The translations under genes and the position numbers were made by a program. From Anas platyrhynchos (taxonomy: Eukaryota > Chordata > Aves > Anseriformes > Anatidae), in NCBI RefSeq assembly GCF_047663525.1, contig NC_092591.1:31219001-31283000 (forward strand): a DNA stretch of 64,000 bases. Direction: 5' to 3'. This document shows positions 1-10,400 of the stretch, piece after piece. The first letter of the stretch is position 1. Every line of letters starts with the position of its first letter. Under the pieces are notes generated by a model, which ran no database searches, was not told where the DNA came from, and saw nothing but the letters and a program-made list of their open reading frames with translations.

Positions 1-460
1 CCCAGGGCAGCCGGGCCCCGTGGGGCCGCTCCGAGTTGCCCCCCGGGTTGTGGTGCTTGGCCCCGGTCCTGCTCCCGCTCCCCTCGCTTCTCCCCCGCTG
101 GCCCCACGCGTGGGGTGCAGGTGGCTCCGAGCCTGCCCCGGGGCACGGTGCAGGACTTCTGGGCTCCCACCTTCCCCCCCACCCCCTTTTTTATTTTTGA
201 TTTTATTTTATTTATCCCTTCCCGCTCCCCTCGGTGGCCCCGGTGGCCGCGGGTCGGTTTCCTCTTCTCCTTTTGTGTAGCGGTGGCTCCCTAATGGAGG
301 CGGCTTCTTCGCTGGCTCCCTCTTTTCCAGCTGCTTCCACGAGACGCAGGAGCCAGCGCATGTGACCGGCAGGACCGCGGCAGGCCGGCGGCGACAGCTC
401 GACACGGGGATGCCGGGAAGGCACGGGGGGACCCCGTGTCTTCCACCAGAGCATCCTCCA
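1..460 (+). promoter_or_regulatory. CpG-rich block at the window edge, possible BAHD1 promoter or first exon
   Basis: CpG dinucleotides are dense here, with about a dozen in the first 120 bases and further clusters near 235-260 and 365-405. This is far above the surrounding intron-like DNA. The block is cut by the window start, so its true extent is unknown. It lies about 20 kb upstream of the first BAHD1 coding exon. BAHD1 in mammals has a noncoding first exon far upstream of the coding start, so this island is one of two candidates for it. The assignment is inference; no TATA box or convincing initiator was identified. Confidence 0.4.
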
Positions 461-3400
461 GAAAACTCAAAGGGCTGGGGGGGAAAAACCCGTCAAAACC
501 CATCAAAACCCGACCTTCGGGGTCTGCTCCCCTCGCCTTCCGTTCCCTTCCTGCCCTCCCGTTCGCCTTCTCTTCCCCCGGGCGCTTGGCTGAGGGAGGT
601 CCTGGTTCGGTGGTGTCCCAAGGGATGTGGCTGCCCCTCGGCTCAAGCCCTAATTGTCGGGAGAGAGAGGCCGGGTCCTTGGTTAATTGATCTGCTGGCT
701 GCAATTAGGAAGCCCTCGGTGTGATTGCAGGCATCGGGCTCGCAGGTCCCGCTTCTGGGGTCTCATTTTTTCGGGTAAAGGTTCCCCACCCGTATGGTGG
801 TGACGCCGGCCGCATGATGGACCGGTGCTCCTGAAATCTTAATGGGATTTAAATATCAGCACGCCGCCGAGCGCTTTAACAGGAACATCCTGCTAACATA
901 TTCATCCCGAGCCATCCTTCACGTTTGTCATGTCCTGGCTACCTGAGTCGGTCCCCGGCTTCAGCTGCGACTGGCTTAAATATTTCTTTGGGGTCAAAAC
1001 GTGTGTGCCGCTCTGATTTAATGGGACTTTTTTATGATTTAAGCACTGATTTCTGTTTGTTCGCTTAATGAATCCGGCGTGGCTTTCTCAACGTAGCAGC
1101 AGCGTAGGTTTCTAGCTGCTCTTCTTGAGCAGAAATGCTACCGCAGTGAGACGTAGCTTTGCTTAGAGGTGTAAAATCGCTTGGAAAACCCCAAACCTGC
1201 GGATGAAAACAACTTTGTGGGAGGGGAAAATCCTTCCTGGATGCTCTCTTTGGTGCGGGCTGACGGTGACAGTCGCACAGAGCGATGTAATGCTGCTGAG
1301 AAGCGTGGCGCTTGGGGGGCAAAACCAGTCGCAGCCTCACTTCTGTAGCCGAAATGTTGTCGTTTTGGGAGCTGCTGAGTGCTTTTTAACCAGATTGAGT
1401 AGTTTGGGGCTGGCGTGCTGTCTTTCTTACCGTCATCTACATCACCTTTTTGTCTCTAGTCTGGCAGCCGTGTTATTTCTTTGTGGTTTTTGTTTTTTTT
1501 TCCTCTCTGGGCAAAAGATGTAAATGAATATTGTTTGCTGTGGTGGTGTTAATTGACACTGTGTGATCGAGGGGCTGTATGGATGGGGGGACACGTGCCG
1601 GAACAGCCTGTGGATATCCTGTTGAGCTAGTGCTTGGCCATTATTTTGGGGAAATAAACCCTTCAGCAAACGCAGCTCTCATGCTGTCACAGCACCGTAA
1701 CTAAGCCTTGAAAGGTAAACCTGTCTGCCCAAAGCAAACAGCTGAAAAATAATTAGGAGTGGGAGGTAAATGCCCGCTTGCAGTTTGGCATTAAGTTCAG
1801 ACCCATGGGAAATGAAAGGTTGTATCTGGTGCTGCAAAACCATGAGGGTATGCCCAAATCTTGGGTCCCGGCAGCAGCGGTGGGTGGATTTTTGTGCCCC
1901 ACCTCACACTCGGTTAACCGTGGCATCGCACCCCGTGGAAGCAGCAAACCCCCTGCTTTCTGCCCGAGCAGCAGAGCTAATTAAGTTACAACCGTCATAT
2001 CGTTAATAATACATGAAACAGCAGTTTGGATAACTGGGAAAGACAAAAACTGGAAAATAAACACCCCAAAGAAGCCGTAAAATTAAAAAGAGCTTCAAGC
2101 ACAAGCTGCGTGTGTTGTGCCACAGGCTGGCACCAGCCAGGATGGCTGTGTGTGCGATGGGAAGGGATGGGTGATGCCTTCCAGGGGCTTTCCTCCCCAT
2201 CCTGAGGCTTTTCTGGTGGTCTGGCTTGTTGCTTTGTGTTTTTTGTGTTGTTTACTTTTGCTTCCCGATGTATTTGCGTCCGTCTGAAGGCGGGTTATTG
2301 GCGAGCTGTGAGGAAGTTGGTTGGTTTTGCCACTGCAGATTTGTGTCAGCCTTCGGTGTGTGTATTTCCTCTGGGTGTGACAGCTGTGGGCCGTGGGTAA
2401 CTCCTGGATGCAAAGTGCTTTTAAGGAGAAAAAAAGGGAAAAAGGGAGGAGCTCTGGGTGGTGCTCACAAGGAGCTGTGCCCCTCACTTTCTGATTAATC
2501 CTGGGAACCTGTGAGGCAGTGGGAATTTCTTCAGAAATCTTTGTAGCCATCCTGCGCAGCAGTCTCCGTTCTCATTTGCACCAACGGCATGCCTTTAAGG
2601 ACAAAAATATAATAAATAAATAACCTTCGTGGCCAGGTGCTGGCTTAAGTGAAGGAATTATCTGTAACCAGACCATTCTGATTTAACCCTCTCAAGTTTT
2701 TGCGCTCGTAACCCCTCTATCAGCAACTGATGTTCATTAAACAGGGAAAACGCACTTAGATCTAGGACGGGGCCTCTTTCTGAAGACAAAAAGGGACAGT
2801 GCAACATGCCTTTACCCGCTTACTGCCCAAGCCTGATGTCCTGGCATGTGGCTTTATTATTAAAAATAAAGTAAGAGCTCAGCAATATTTCACGTGACAG
2901 TAAAAAATAAAAAGTCTTCCGTCAGAAGAATGGGTTGAAGGAAATCTGGTCTGGATGCAAAATGAAGTGAGGGAGAGATGTTATCATTAAACTGTAGGGT
3001 ATCATTAAGAAGAGAAGATGTAAATCTGGTTGAAGACAAACCCCTTTGCACCTGTTCTCTCACCCTGTCGATATTTGTGGAATTGGAATCTAATTAATCT
3101 GTTAAATGCTATTTCTTCTCTTGCGATGGAGGCAAAACCCTGGACAAAACAGGAGAATAGGAGAGCACGGGGAAGCTGGTGGGACGTGCAAGGTGTGGTC
3201 AGCTGAGAGCAGCAAGCAGCCTGAACCTCTTTTTTTTTTTTTTAAATGTATTTATTTTGCAATCTCTGAGCTGTTAATACAAGTCCTAGAGAACATTTCG
3301 GGTTCATTCGTGGTAGGAGTCACTCGGCGGAGGGCATCCACAGCCAGGCTCTGGCCAAGTAGGAGTAGCCGAAATGAGGCTACCTTGTGGCAAAGCATTT

Positions 3401-4549
3401 CCCTTTCCCACGTTCATCTCATCATCGATAGACGCAGAATTTCACGAGCATTTCTCTAGGGGGTGTGTGGTTTAGTGCAAATTAAAAAGAAGAGGTGGGA
3501 TGCTTCTGAGTTTTGCCTGGGCGCGCTCGAGCGATGAGCAGGCTCGCCACGGGGCGGGCGTTAGGCGGCGGCAGGGACTGCGGTGCCCTTCCTGGGCTGG
3601 TTAAAAACGGGGGAAAATGCCTCGTGTGAGGCACTGCAAGGCTGGTGGCACCGAGCAAGCCTTCTGGCTGCCTGTGAGCATGCTGTTAGCCGTGGAGTAT
3701 AGCAAATAAACACCTCTTAGGACGGGAAAGGGGTGTGCATCGGCTCGCACGAGCTCACCGAGGGCGCAGCAGCGCCTTGGCGGTTTTAGCTTTTAAAAGC
3801 TTTTCACGCAGGGAGTGCTTTTATCACCTTTTAAACGTTCAGACTTCTAGCTGCATCTTCATAAAAGGCGGTTGCTTTAATTACTGCTGAGGGCCACGGC
3901 CGGCCGTTCATCCCTTGGTGCTCTGCACAGCACCGTGGCCGAGCTGCTTGGTGGGGCGCTGTGGGGGTTTTTGGGATGCACAAGCATTGGATCCCCCTCC
4001 ATCCCCTACAAAAGACACCGTGGATCCCCTCCATCCCCTCCAAAGCCTCGTCGTGCAGCTGACGCCGTCCCGCGTGCGGCGGAGGGGCGCGCGCCGCGAG
4101 CAGGTGGGCTGCTTTGGGCATGGAAGAGCGTGGGATTGATGCCAAGCGCCTCGCGTTCGGCGAGGAGCCGTTCCGCTTCCGAGCTGCAGGTTGCCGTGTT
4201 TCTCGTGTCCCAATTTTCTGGAACAAAGGTGTGACTAAACAAGGAAATTATGATTTTCCCCCCGGCTTTGTAAGCCGCATCGCGGGAATGCTTTCAGACA
4301 CCCATTGTTCTTCGAGCAGTTTTTTTATTTTTTTTTTTTTTTGAAGGGCTTTGAAAGTGTGCAGCCTGCCCGGCTCGGCAGGCTTCATCCCTATAAAAGA
4401 GCTCGGCTTGAAGCATCTGCCTGCGTATCAACGCCTCAAAATATTTACGATGCTCTCAGCACCAAAAACCAGGTCCTTCCCTTCGCTTGCCTCGACCCAA
4501 ACCGCTTGGCCCCCGGCGGCTGCTTTTCGGCGCCCGAATTCTCGTCCTG
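461..4549. other. noncoding DNA upstream of or within BAHD1 intron 1
   Basis: I see no recognisable gene. Open frames are short and overlap on both strands. The triplicated unit TCAAAACCC occurs near 490-512. The stretch 836-1070 has TTTAAAT, TTAATGAAT and ATTCAT-type homeobox-like motifs and could be a conserved noncoding element. A T-rich run lies at 3230-3243 and another at 4319-4342. CpG density rises between 3,520 and 4,200. Confidence 0.5.
3989..4045 (+). repeat. short tandem duplication, two copies of a 24-base unit
   Basis: The unit beginning GGATCCCC and containing CTCCATCCCCT occurs at 3989-4012 and again at 4022-4045. The period is 33 bases and there are only a few mismatches. It is a minor local duplication with no evident function. 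Confidence 0.6.
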
Positions 4550-5170
4550 GAAATAAAAGCGCAGCGCCGGAGCAGCCCCCGGAGCCAGGGGCAGCGCTGG
4601 AGCCGCGCACCGCGCACGGCCTTCTATTGTTCCCGGCTGTGGCCTGCGCAGAGCGCTGAAAATAGCACGCTCTCGCCCGCCGTCGTGCCGTGCCGTCTTT
4701 GTGTGTCTCCCGGCGCCCGCCGGGTACCTGGAAAGGGCCGAAAGCAGCGGCGGGAGGCGAGGCCGGAGCTGACTTTTCATTTTTTTGCAGGGCAGCAGCG
4801 CGGCGAGGAGCGCGGCCGAGCAGCCGCAGCATCGCCGATGCCGCCCGAGCCCACGAGCGCCCGCTCGCACCGAGCCCTCCGCCGGGGAAGTTGTGCCAAG
4901 GAAAGGAGCGTTGGGAGCGGACCCTAAAATGGAGGGGGGCACGGCGTTAACGTGAGCACGCCGCCGGCACGGGCGGATGGAGCGCGTTCTTGGGAAGAAC
5001 GTGAAAAGGAGAAGGGTCCCCAGGGGCGGAGAGGAGGGGGGCACTGACATCTCCCTCTGCGGAGCGAGGCTGGAGAGGCACCGGGGGGGGGGGTTCGGGC
5101 AGGGGGAGGTAACCAGCGAGGATCGCATCGGTAAGCAGGGGAGGCTTGGAAGCGCAGGCTTGTGAAGGAA
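4550..5170 (+). promoter_or_regulatory. CpG island, candidate BAHD1 promoter or 5' UTR exon
   Basis: CpG content is high throughout, notably 4559-4620 and 4795-4990. A polypyrimidine-plus-AG acceptor-like site ends at 4790 (TTTTTTTGCAG). Good donor-like GT sites follow at 5108 (GAG|GTAACC) and 5131 (ATCG|GTAAGC). The region could therefore hold a promoter with a first exon ending at one of these donors, or an internal 5' UTR exon of about 4791-5130. It is 15.7 kb upstream of the coding exon. The link to BAHD1 is inference from orientation and synteny; transcript data are needed to choose between this island and the one at the window start. Confidence 0.4.
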
Positions 5171-6965
5171 ACTAGTGGGCAGCGCAAGTTTTCTGTTGTT
5201 GTTTATTTAAAAAGAAACGCACCAGCAGCACGTTCGGTTTTGTTTCTTTGTTTGTCTAGCTCAGAGGCAGTGCAGGAAAGCAAGGCTGGAGGTGGCTCGG
5301 AGTAAGGAGATGGAGCAGATCTCTCCAGAGCGAGGAGGATTGCAGCTGCCAAATCCTTTTCCTCTGCTGTCATGTGCAGACCGAGAAGAAAAGGTTTCTT
5401 TTTCTTAAAATACCTGGCTAAACGCCAGGTGGCAGGACAGGTACAAGAATCCTGACGTCTTGGACAGGCAAAGCCCGAACTGGGATTTCTTCAGACTTGA
5501 GCAAATTGCTGGAGTAGTGGAAGCGAACCTGGCTTTTGGGGGGATTTGTGCCCTAACTTAGTAACCCCAATTCTCCCACGCATCCCTAATTATTTAATGA
5601 TGGTGCATTTGTTATCCCAGCATATACTGGTGGAGGCAGAATATGCAAAGATACCTGCCCCCCTTCTCCCTCGTGAGAGCCCTGTCATCTTCTCTCCCAT
5701 TCTTAGATGCTAGAATTAATTACATTCCTAGGTGTCTTTCATTATTTGGGATTTCTACCATCTTTCTTGCTTTCTGGTTGCAAAGAGGTGAACCCTTTCA
5801 GACTTTGGAGAGGACAGGCAGCATGATTGGGAAAGCACTGCTTAGCCAGCCTTAAAATAATAACAATAATACAAAGGATTTCCGTTTGTTCCAATATCCA
5901 TTTGTTTCATATAGTAGAAGAAGATCCAGAGGATGATTCCCTCTTCAGAATACGATACCAGCTTCTCTGAAATCGCTGTTCTGAGGCCCCCAGGGCTGTC
6001 AAGGTGGGATTTAAAAAGCCTTGCACCTCTGGATGCTGGGGAATGAGGATGCAGCTTTGCTTAGGAACTGTGGGTCAGCATCTATGTATTAGATGTGCTC
6101 CCCGGCAGTCATTAGGGATAACTTCAGCCTGGCCCCGAAGTTTTTTGGTGCGAGCAGCGTGAATGCAGTGCAGAGAGTGCCTCGCTACCTGCGAAGGGCT
6201 CTTGTCTGTGCTCAGCCTACATGTGATTCGCATCGCTTGTCCTGCCTGAAACCGCTAATGAGCTTAACAACTCTTCTGTTTTCTCGGTGCTTAACAAAAA
6301 TTAAATCCTTCCCTGCAAACAACAGTGTTGCGGAGTGCTCAGCCCGGTGGTGCTTTCATGCAAGGACAATGGGGAATCGCTGGCTTTGCCTGAGATTCCA
6401 CCTCGAAGCTCATTATGGAATAATTAGCTGGTTCTTGACTTTGCCGCCGAGTTTTAGGGTTTGGGGGGCTTGGGGAAGGTGTTTCCTGCACTGAAAGCAT
6501 GACTTATCTTGAGACCCGGCCTTGATTTTCAGACACGGGGCTGTTTGAAACTCCATCTGCCCACTAAGTGAATGTCAATCCAATTTAGGCTTGCATATGT
6601 TTCCAAGGAAACCATTGGAGGCAACGGTGAGAAATGGACCACGGAGGGGCAGGAAAGCGAGCGCACCAGCAGCATTTCCACTTTCCAGTACTCAAACACG
6701 ATTAAAACCTAGTTAGCTGTAATAACCCTGTGCAGAGCGGTGGTTGGACTACTAAAGTAAAAAGGAAAGTGGCTTCAGGTGCTGCCCCCGAGGTCTTTCC
6801 CGTATAGATTATGGCTTTACAGAGTGCAGTCCCATTTTCCTTCCCCTCTAGCCGGCTGGAAAACTCATGCAGCTGTGTTAAACCCTGTCCATCCCCTCGC
6901 TTGAACAGAGCGAGTTGTAAATGCTTTCTCTCCCTCCTGCCCAAAGCAGTCTCTATTAAAAAATT

Positions 6966-6983
6966 AAAATAATAATAATAAAA
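6966..6983. repeat. AAT-type microsatellite
   Basis: Short run of AAT units followed by AAATAAAG in intron-like DNA. It is a simple repeat with no gene association. Confidence 0.7.
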
Positions 6984-7904
6984 TAAAGTTGAAAGTGTTC
7001 AGGCAAATCTAAGCTCAGTATCCTGAGTAGGCTCAAAGCATTGAGGCATCTCGGTGCTGCACAAGGAGCGTTTTTGGGCTGGTTTGGATATTCCTTGCCC
7101 AAGGAGCAAGGAAAAAAAGGGTGAATATTTGGCAATTGGCTTCTGATCACTCCAGCGGGCTGAAGGTGCTGCGGTGGCCTCAGGGCTCATCTTTTACCCA
7201 ACGCGAAGGGAAACCTGTAAGGTTAGACTGAGCAGAGAGCTGCATGGCTTCCTTGGGCACCTTTTACATCCATGGGGCTCTAAAAAGCATCCCCGTGCCT
7301 TGCTAGCACTCCCCCAGGGTAGGAAGCACCAGAGTGGTCTGGAGACTCAAAGACAGGATTTGCATTTGGGTTCAGCTCGGAAGAAATGAGCGAGTTTTTT
7401 TTTCTTCCCCATTAGGAGGAATTTTCCTTTAATTGAGAGCTTAAATTCTGTCTCAGGCAGAATTGTGAGCCTGCCTTGCTTTCCAAAGAGAGGCATATTT
7501 CTGCCTGCTAATACAGCCATTAAATAAAATGTTTATCTTGGTTATTGAAATGAGTAGCAAGGTTCTCACTTCGGAGCTCTAAAGCGGGATATTATCTGTC
7601 ATTTTACTTTAAAGAATGCTGCTGGCTCGCTCAGGTTTAAAATATTTTACTGTGACAAATAGCTGAAATCCTGGTATCTGGGGATATCCTGCGTGGGTAT
7701 ATTGGATCCTTGTGTATCGCAACTGCAGTCGGGGGCTGAAACTCCTCAGCTCAAAGCTCTGTGCAGCTGTCGTCCAGCATCAGATCCTCTTTGGATCAAA
7801 TCTCTGGATATTTGGGCTGCCAGCGGCAAAACTGGCTCCGGGGCGGTCGCCTTGGGTGCTGGGACGATGCGGTGCTGCACCGGGGGGGGCTTTGCAGCAC
7901 GTGC

Positions 7905-7930
7905 TTTTTTTTTTTTTTTTTTTTTTTTTT
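7905..7930. repeat. homopolymer T tract, 26 bases
   Basis: Uninterrupted run of T followed by CCCC. It may be the reverse-strand poly(A) of an old retrocopy, but no target-site duplication or source sequence is obvious. Confidence 0.85.
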
Positions 7931-9639
7931 CCCCTTATCAGTTGTTTTCCTGTTCACTTCTGCGTGCAGCTGGGGTAAGCAACGCTCGCTGCAGCTCTCT
8001 GCCCTCTTCCAGCAGCTCCTGGAAACTTTCCGCCGGTCGACCGGCAGCGGCGAGCGTCTCCCGCTTTGGCTCGGTGTCAGCTGGCAGCTCCTGCAGCTGC
8101 AGGCATCCCTCGCGGGTGGGTCAGGTCAGAAAATTCAGGGCGATTTTGAAGTATCAGGGTGCTCTTTTGAGAAGTGCAACTTGTGTAGGGTTTTTGTCCC
8201 TACCTAACGCGCTTACATGTAGATGTTTTGAAGCCAGAGCTTGACTTGAAGGGGCCTTCCTGAAGATCCAGTCGGAGGCACCTGGGACGTTTCCACAAGA
8301 CGAGGCTGAACTGCTTAAAAGCTTTGTGCTTCCAGAGGGGACGTCTCAGTTACGTTCTTTCGCCACTCACCTGAGGTGGGTTTGCATTGCTGAACGTGTG
8401 TGCTCTTAAAAATGAGATGGAGAAAATCACAGTCGAGTTTTTGGGCACCTGTGCTGACTGTGTGGCCCCTGCTGCTGCTTACCCGTGGCAGCATCAGGTG
8501 CAGAAAAAGACCTTGGGGTGGTCATAGCCATGCTGTGAGGCAGGGGATGAGTTGTACCAAAGCGTTGCTGATGGATATCCTTTTAACCTTCTCTTTAACC
8601 CGAACTTCTCCAGGCAGTCTGATGCTTTTTCTAGCCCAACAGGAAGGAAAGATGTAGGAAAAATCTTCTTAAATCTCCCTTGGCGCAGTGTAAGTCATTT
8701 CCTTATCCCCTGGAGAATGCCATGCTGCTGTTCTGCGTGTTACAGGCTTTTTTTCCTCCACCCTTTTAATTGCATGACTTCAGCCCTTACACCCACCCTT
8801 GCTGGTCGCTTTGCATCCCTCGGTGCTGCCTCACTTGTCCCATGTTGGACGTGGTGCAGAGCCATGAGCTGGAGCCTGCTCCCACCTGCTCCCATCCCGC
8901 ATTCCTGGGCACATGCCCCAGGACGTTTGCTTTTCTTTCACAACAGCGTGATGATGTTGACTCACTCATCTCGTGCTCCTCAATAAACCTCAGCTGCGAA
9001 GTGCCACCTTGCTGGCTGCTTTCATCATGATTTCACTCCTGCCTGTCTGGGCTGTAAATTGTGGGTTTGTCCCTATTGATGGGCATTTAAAACATATTTC
9101 TAAATGTTTTTTCTGGCTCATCAGGATCCTACTGTGGATCTGTTACTTGTCCAAGACTTGCTAGCTCCCTCTCCAAGCATCACCTGCAGGTGACTTGCTA
9201 ATAAAATATTGAATGGTCTCAGGCCTGCCCTCAGGGAGCCTGCTATGTCTTGCTGTGTTTTGGTGCTGAACTGTGAAGTTTGAGGGGGAAAAAGCCCTAT
9301 TTGAGGCTGCCTGACAGCAGTTTTCTTCAGGCCACGTATCCCTCGTTGGCTCCTGGGGATGTCCCCAGGAGCAGCCGGAGAGTAATTGAGGAGCAAAACC
9401 CAGTGCTCTGCTCCTCCTGTGGAGTGCTAACCAGATTAAGTGGCAGCAACCAGACAGATTAAACAGATGATTCCCAAATACTTCTCCTTGCAGACAACTG
9501 CTGTTAGTGGGGCCTGTGCACGTGGAGCTCTTAGGGCAGGCTTTGTGGGTCAGGTCACGTAGCACAACCTCACAGAGTCCCCGTGGGACAGGGGGCACTC
9601 ACATTGACCGGAGCTCCAAATAATTCAATCCTGAACTCT

Positions 9640-9990
9640 CCGGGCAGAGCATTTAATTTATTCATTGTTCTTAATTCTTCCCGGTTCTTTTCGAAAGTCT
9701 GACTTTCCTTTCAGCTGTGCAAGACCCAACACAACCTGAAAAGTGCTTGGGTGGCATTACACGGCTCGCCTTCTTGTACCTCTCGCACCAACAGCTGAGC
9801 TCGTTTAATCACTCCCTCTTTAAATGGCCAAATAGTGTCACGCCTGTGTAGGTAGATAAATGCAAGTTAATGAGGGGATATAAAACAAATCTCTCCCAGC
9901 ACGGGTCTGTGAATGCTGTCCGGTCCATTTAAGGGGGATATTTGTTGCCATGACTGATCAGACCTGGCTGCGAGCACGCGCGCGTACTTA
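9640..9990. promoter_or_regulatory. candidate conserved noncoding element in intron 1
   Basis: AT-rich block with TTTAATTTATTCATTG, GTTTAATCAC, AAGTTAATGAGG and CCATTTAAGGG motifs plus occasional retained CpGs. It has no open frame of note and does not resemble a repeat I know. The texture resembles deeply conserved developmental noncoding elements. This is a judgement by eye; no alignment was possible. Confidence 0.25.
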
Positions 9991-10289
9991 AATACACACC
10001 TCTAACGATGTGGGTAAAGGATGGAGGAACGGGGCCAGCTCCTAATGGGACTTAAATGGGCTTCTGGTGGTTAGGAGAGCTCCTCCAGCCCTGCTCAGGA
10101 CCCGTGGTATCACGTCCCCCTGCTTTCCTGGGCTCTGATGTTCCCCGTTAGGTGTGCTCAGGGGATGGAGGTCCCCATGCCCCAGCCGGGAGGTGCCGTG
10201 GCATCGGGCACGGTGCTTGGTCCGAGCGCGATGCTCTGCTTTCCCCAGCCCACCCCAGACCCCGAACAAGCCGGCAAAGAGCCAACGCT

Positions 10290-10400
10290 GGGCACTTAAA
10301 ACCTTGAAGGGCTAATTGCTTAGTAATGAAAAGTGTAATGACCGAGCAATTAACTTTAATCGCTTAGCGGCTGGTGGAGGTTGGGGCTGGTCTGATGAAG
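10290..10400. promoter_or_regulatory. candidate homeobox-motif cluster in intron 1
   Basis: Within about 75 bases there are GCTAATTGC, TTAGTAATG, GTGTAATGAC, GCAATTAAC and TTTAATCGC, which are five TAAT/ATTA cores. Such density is typical of homeodomain-bound enhancers, but it can also arise by chance in AT-rich DNA. Confidence 0.25.

Noticed and set aside
4445..5128. 227-codon minus-strand frame in the CpG island
   Set aside because: Ser/Pro/Arg-rich sequence without recognisable domains; best explained by lack of stops in GC-rich DNA.
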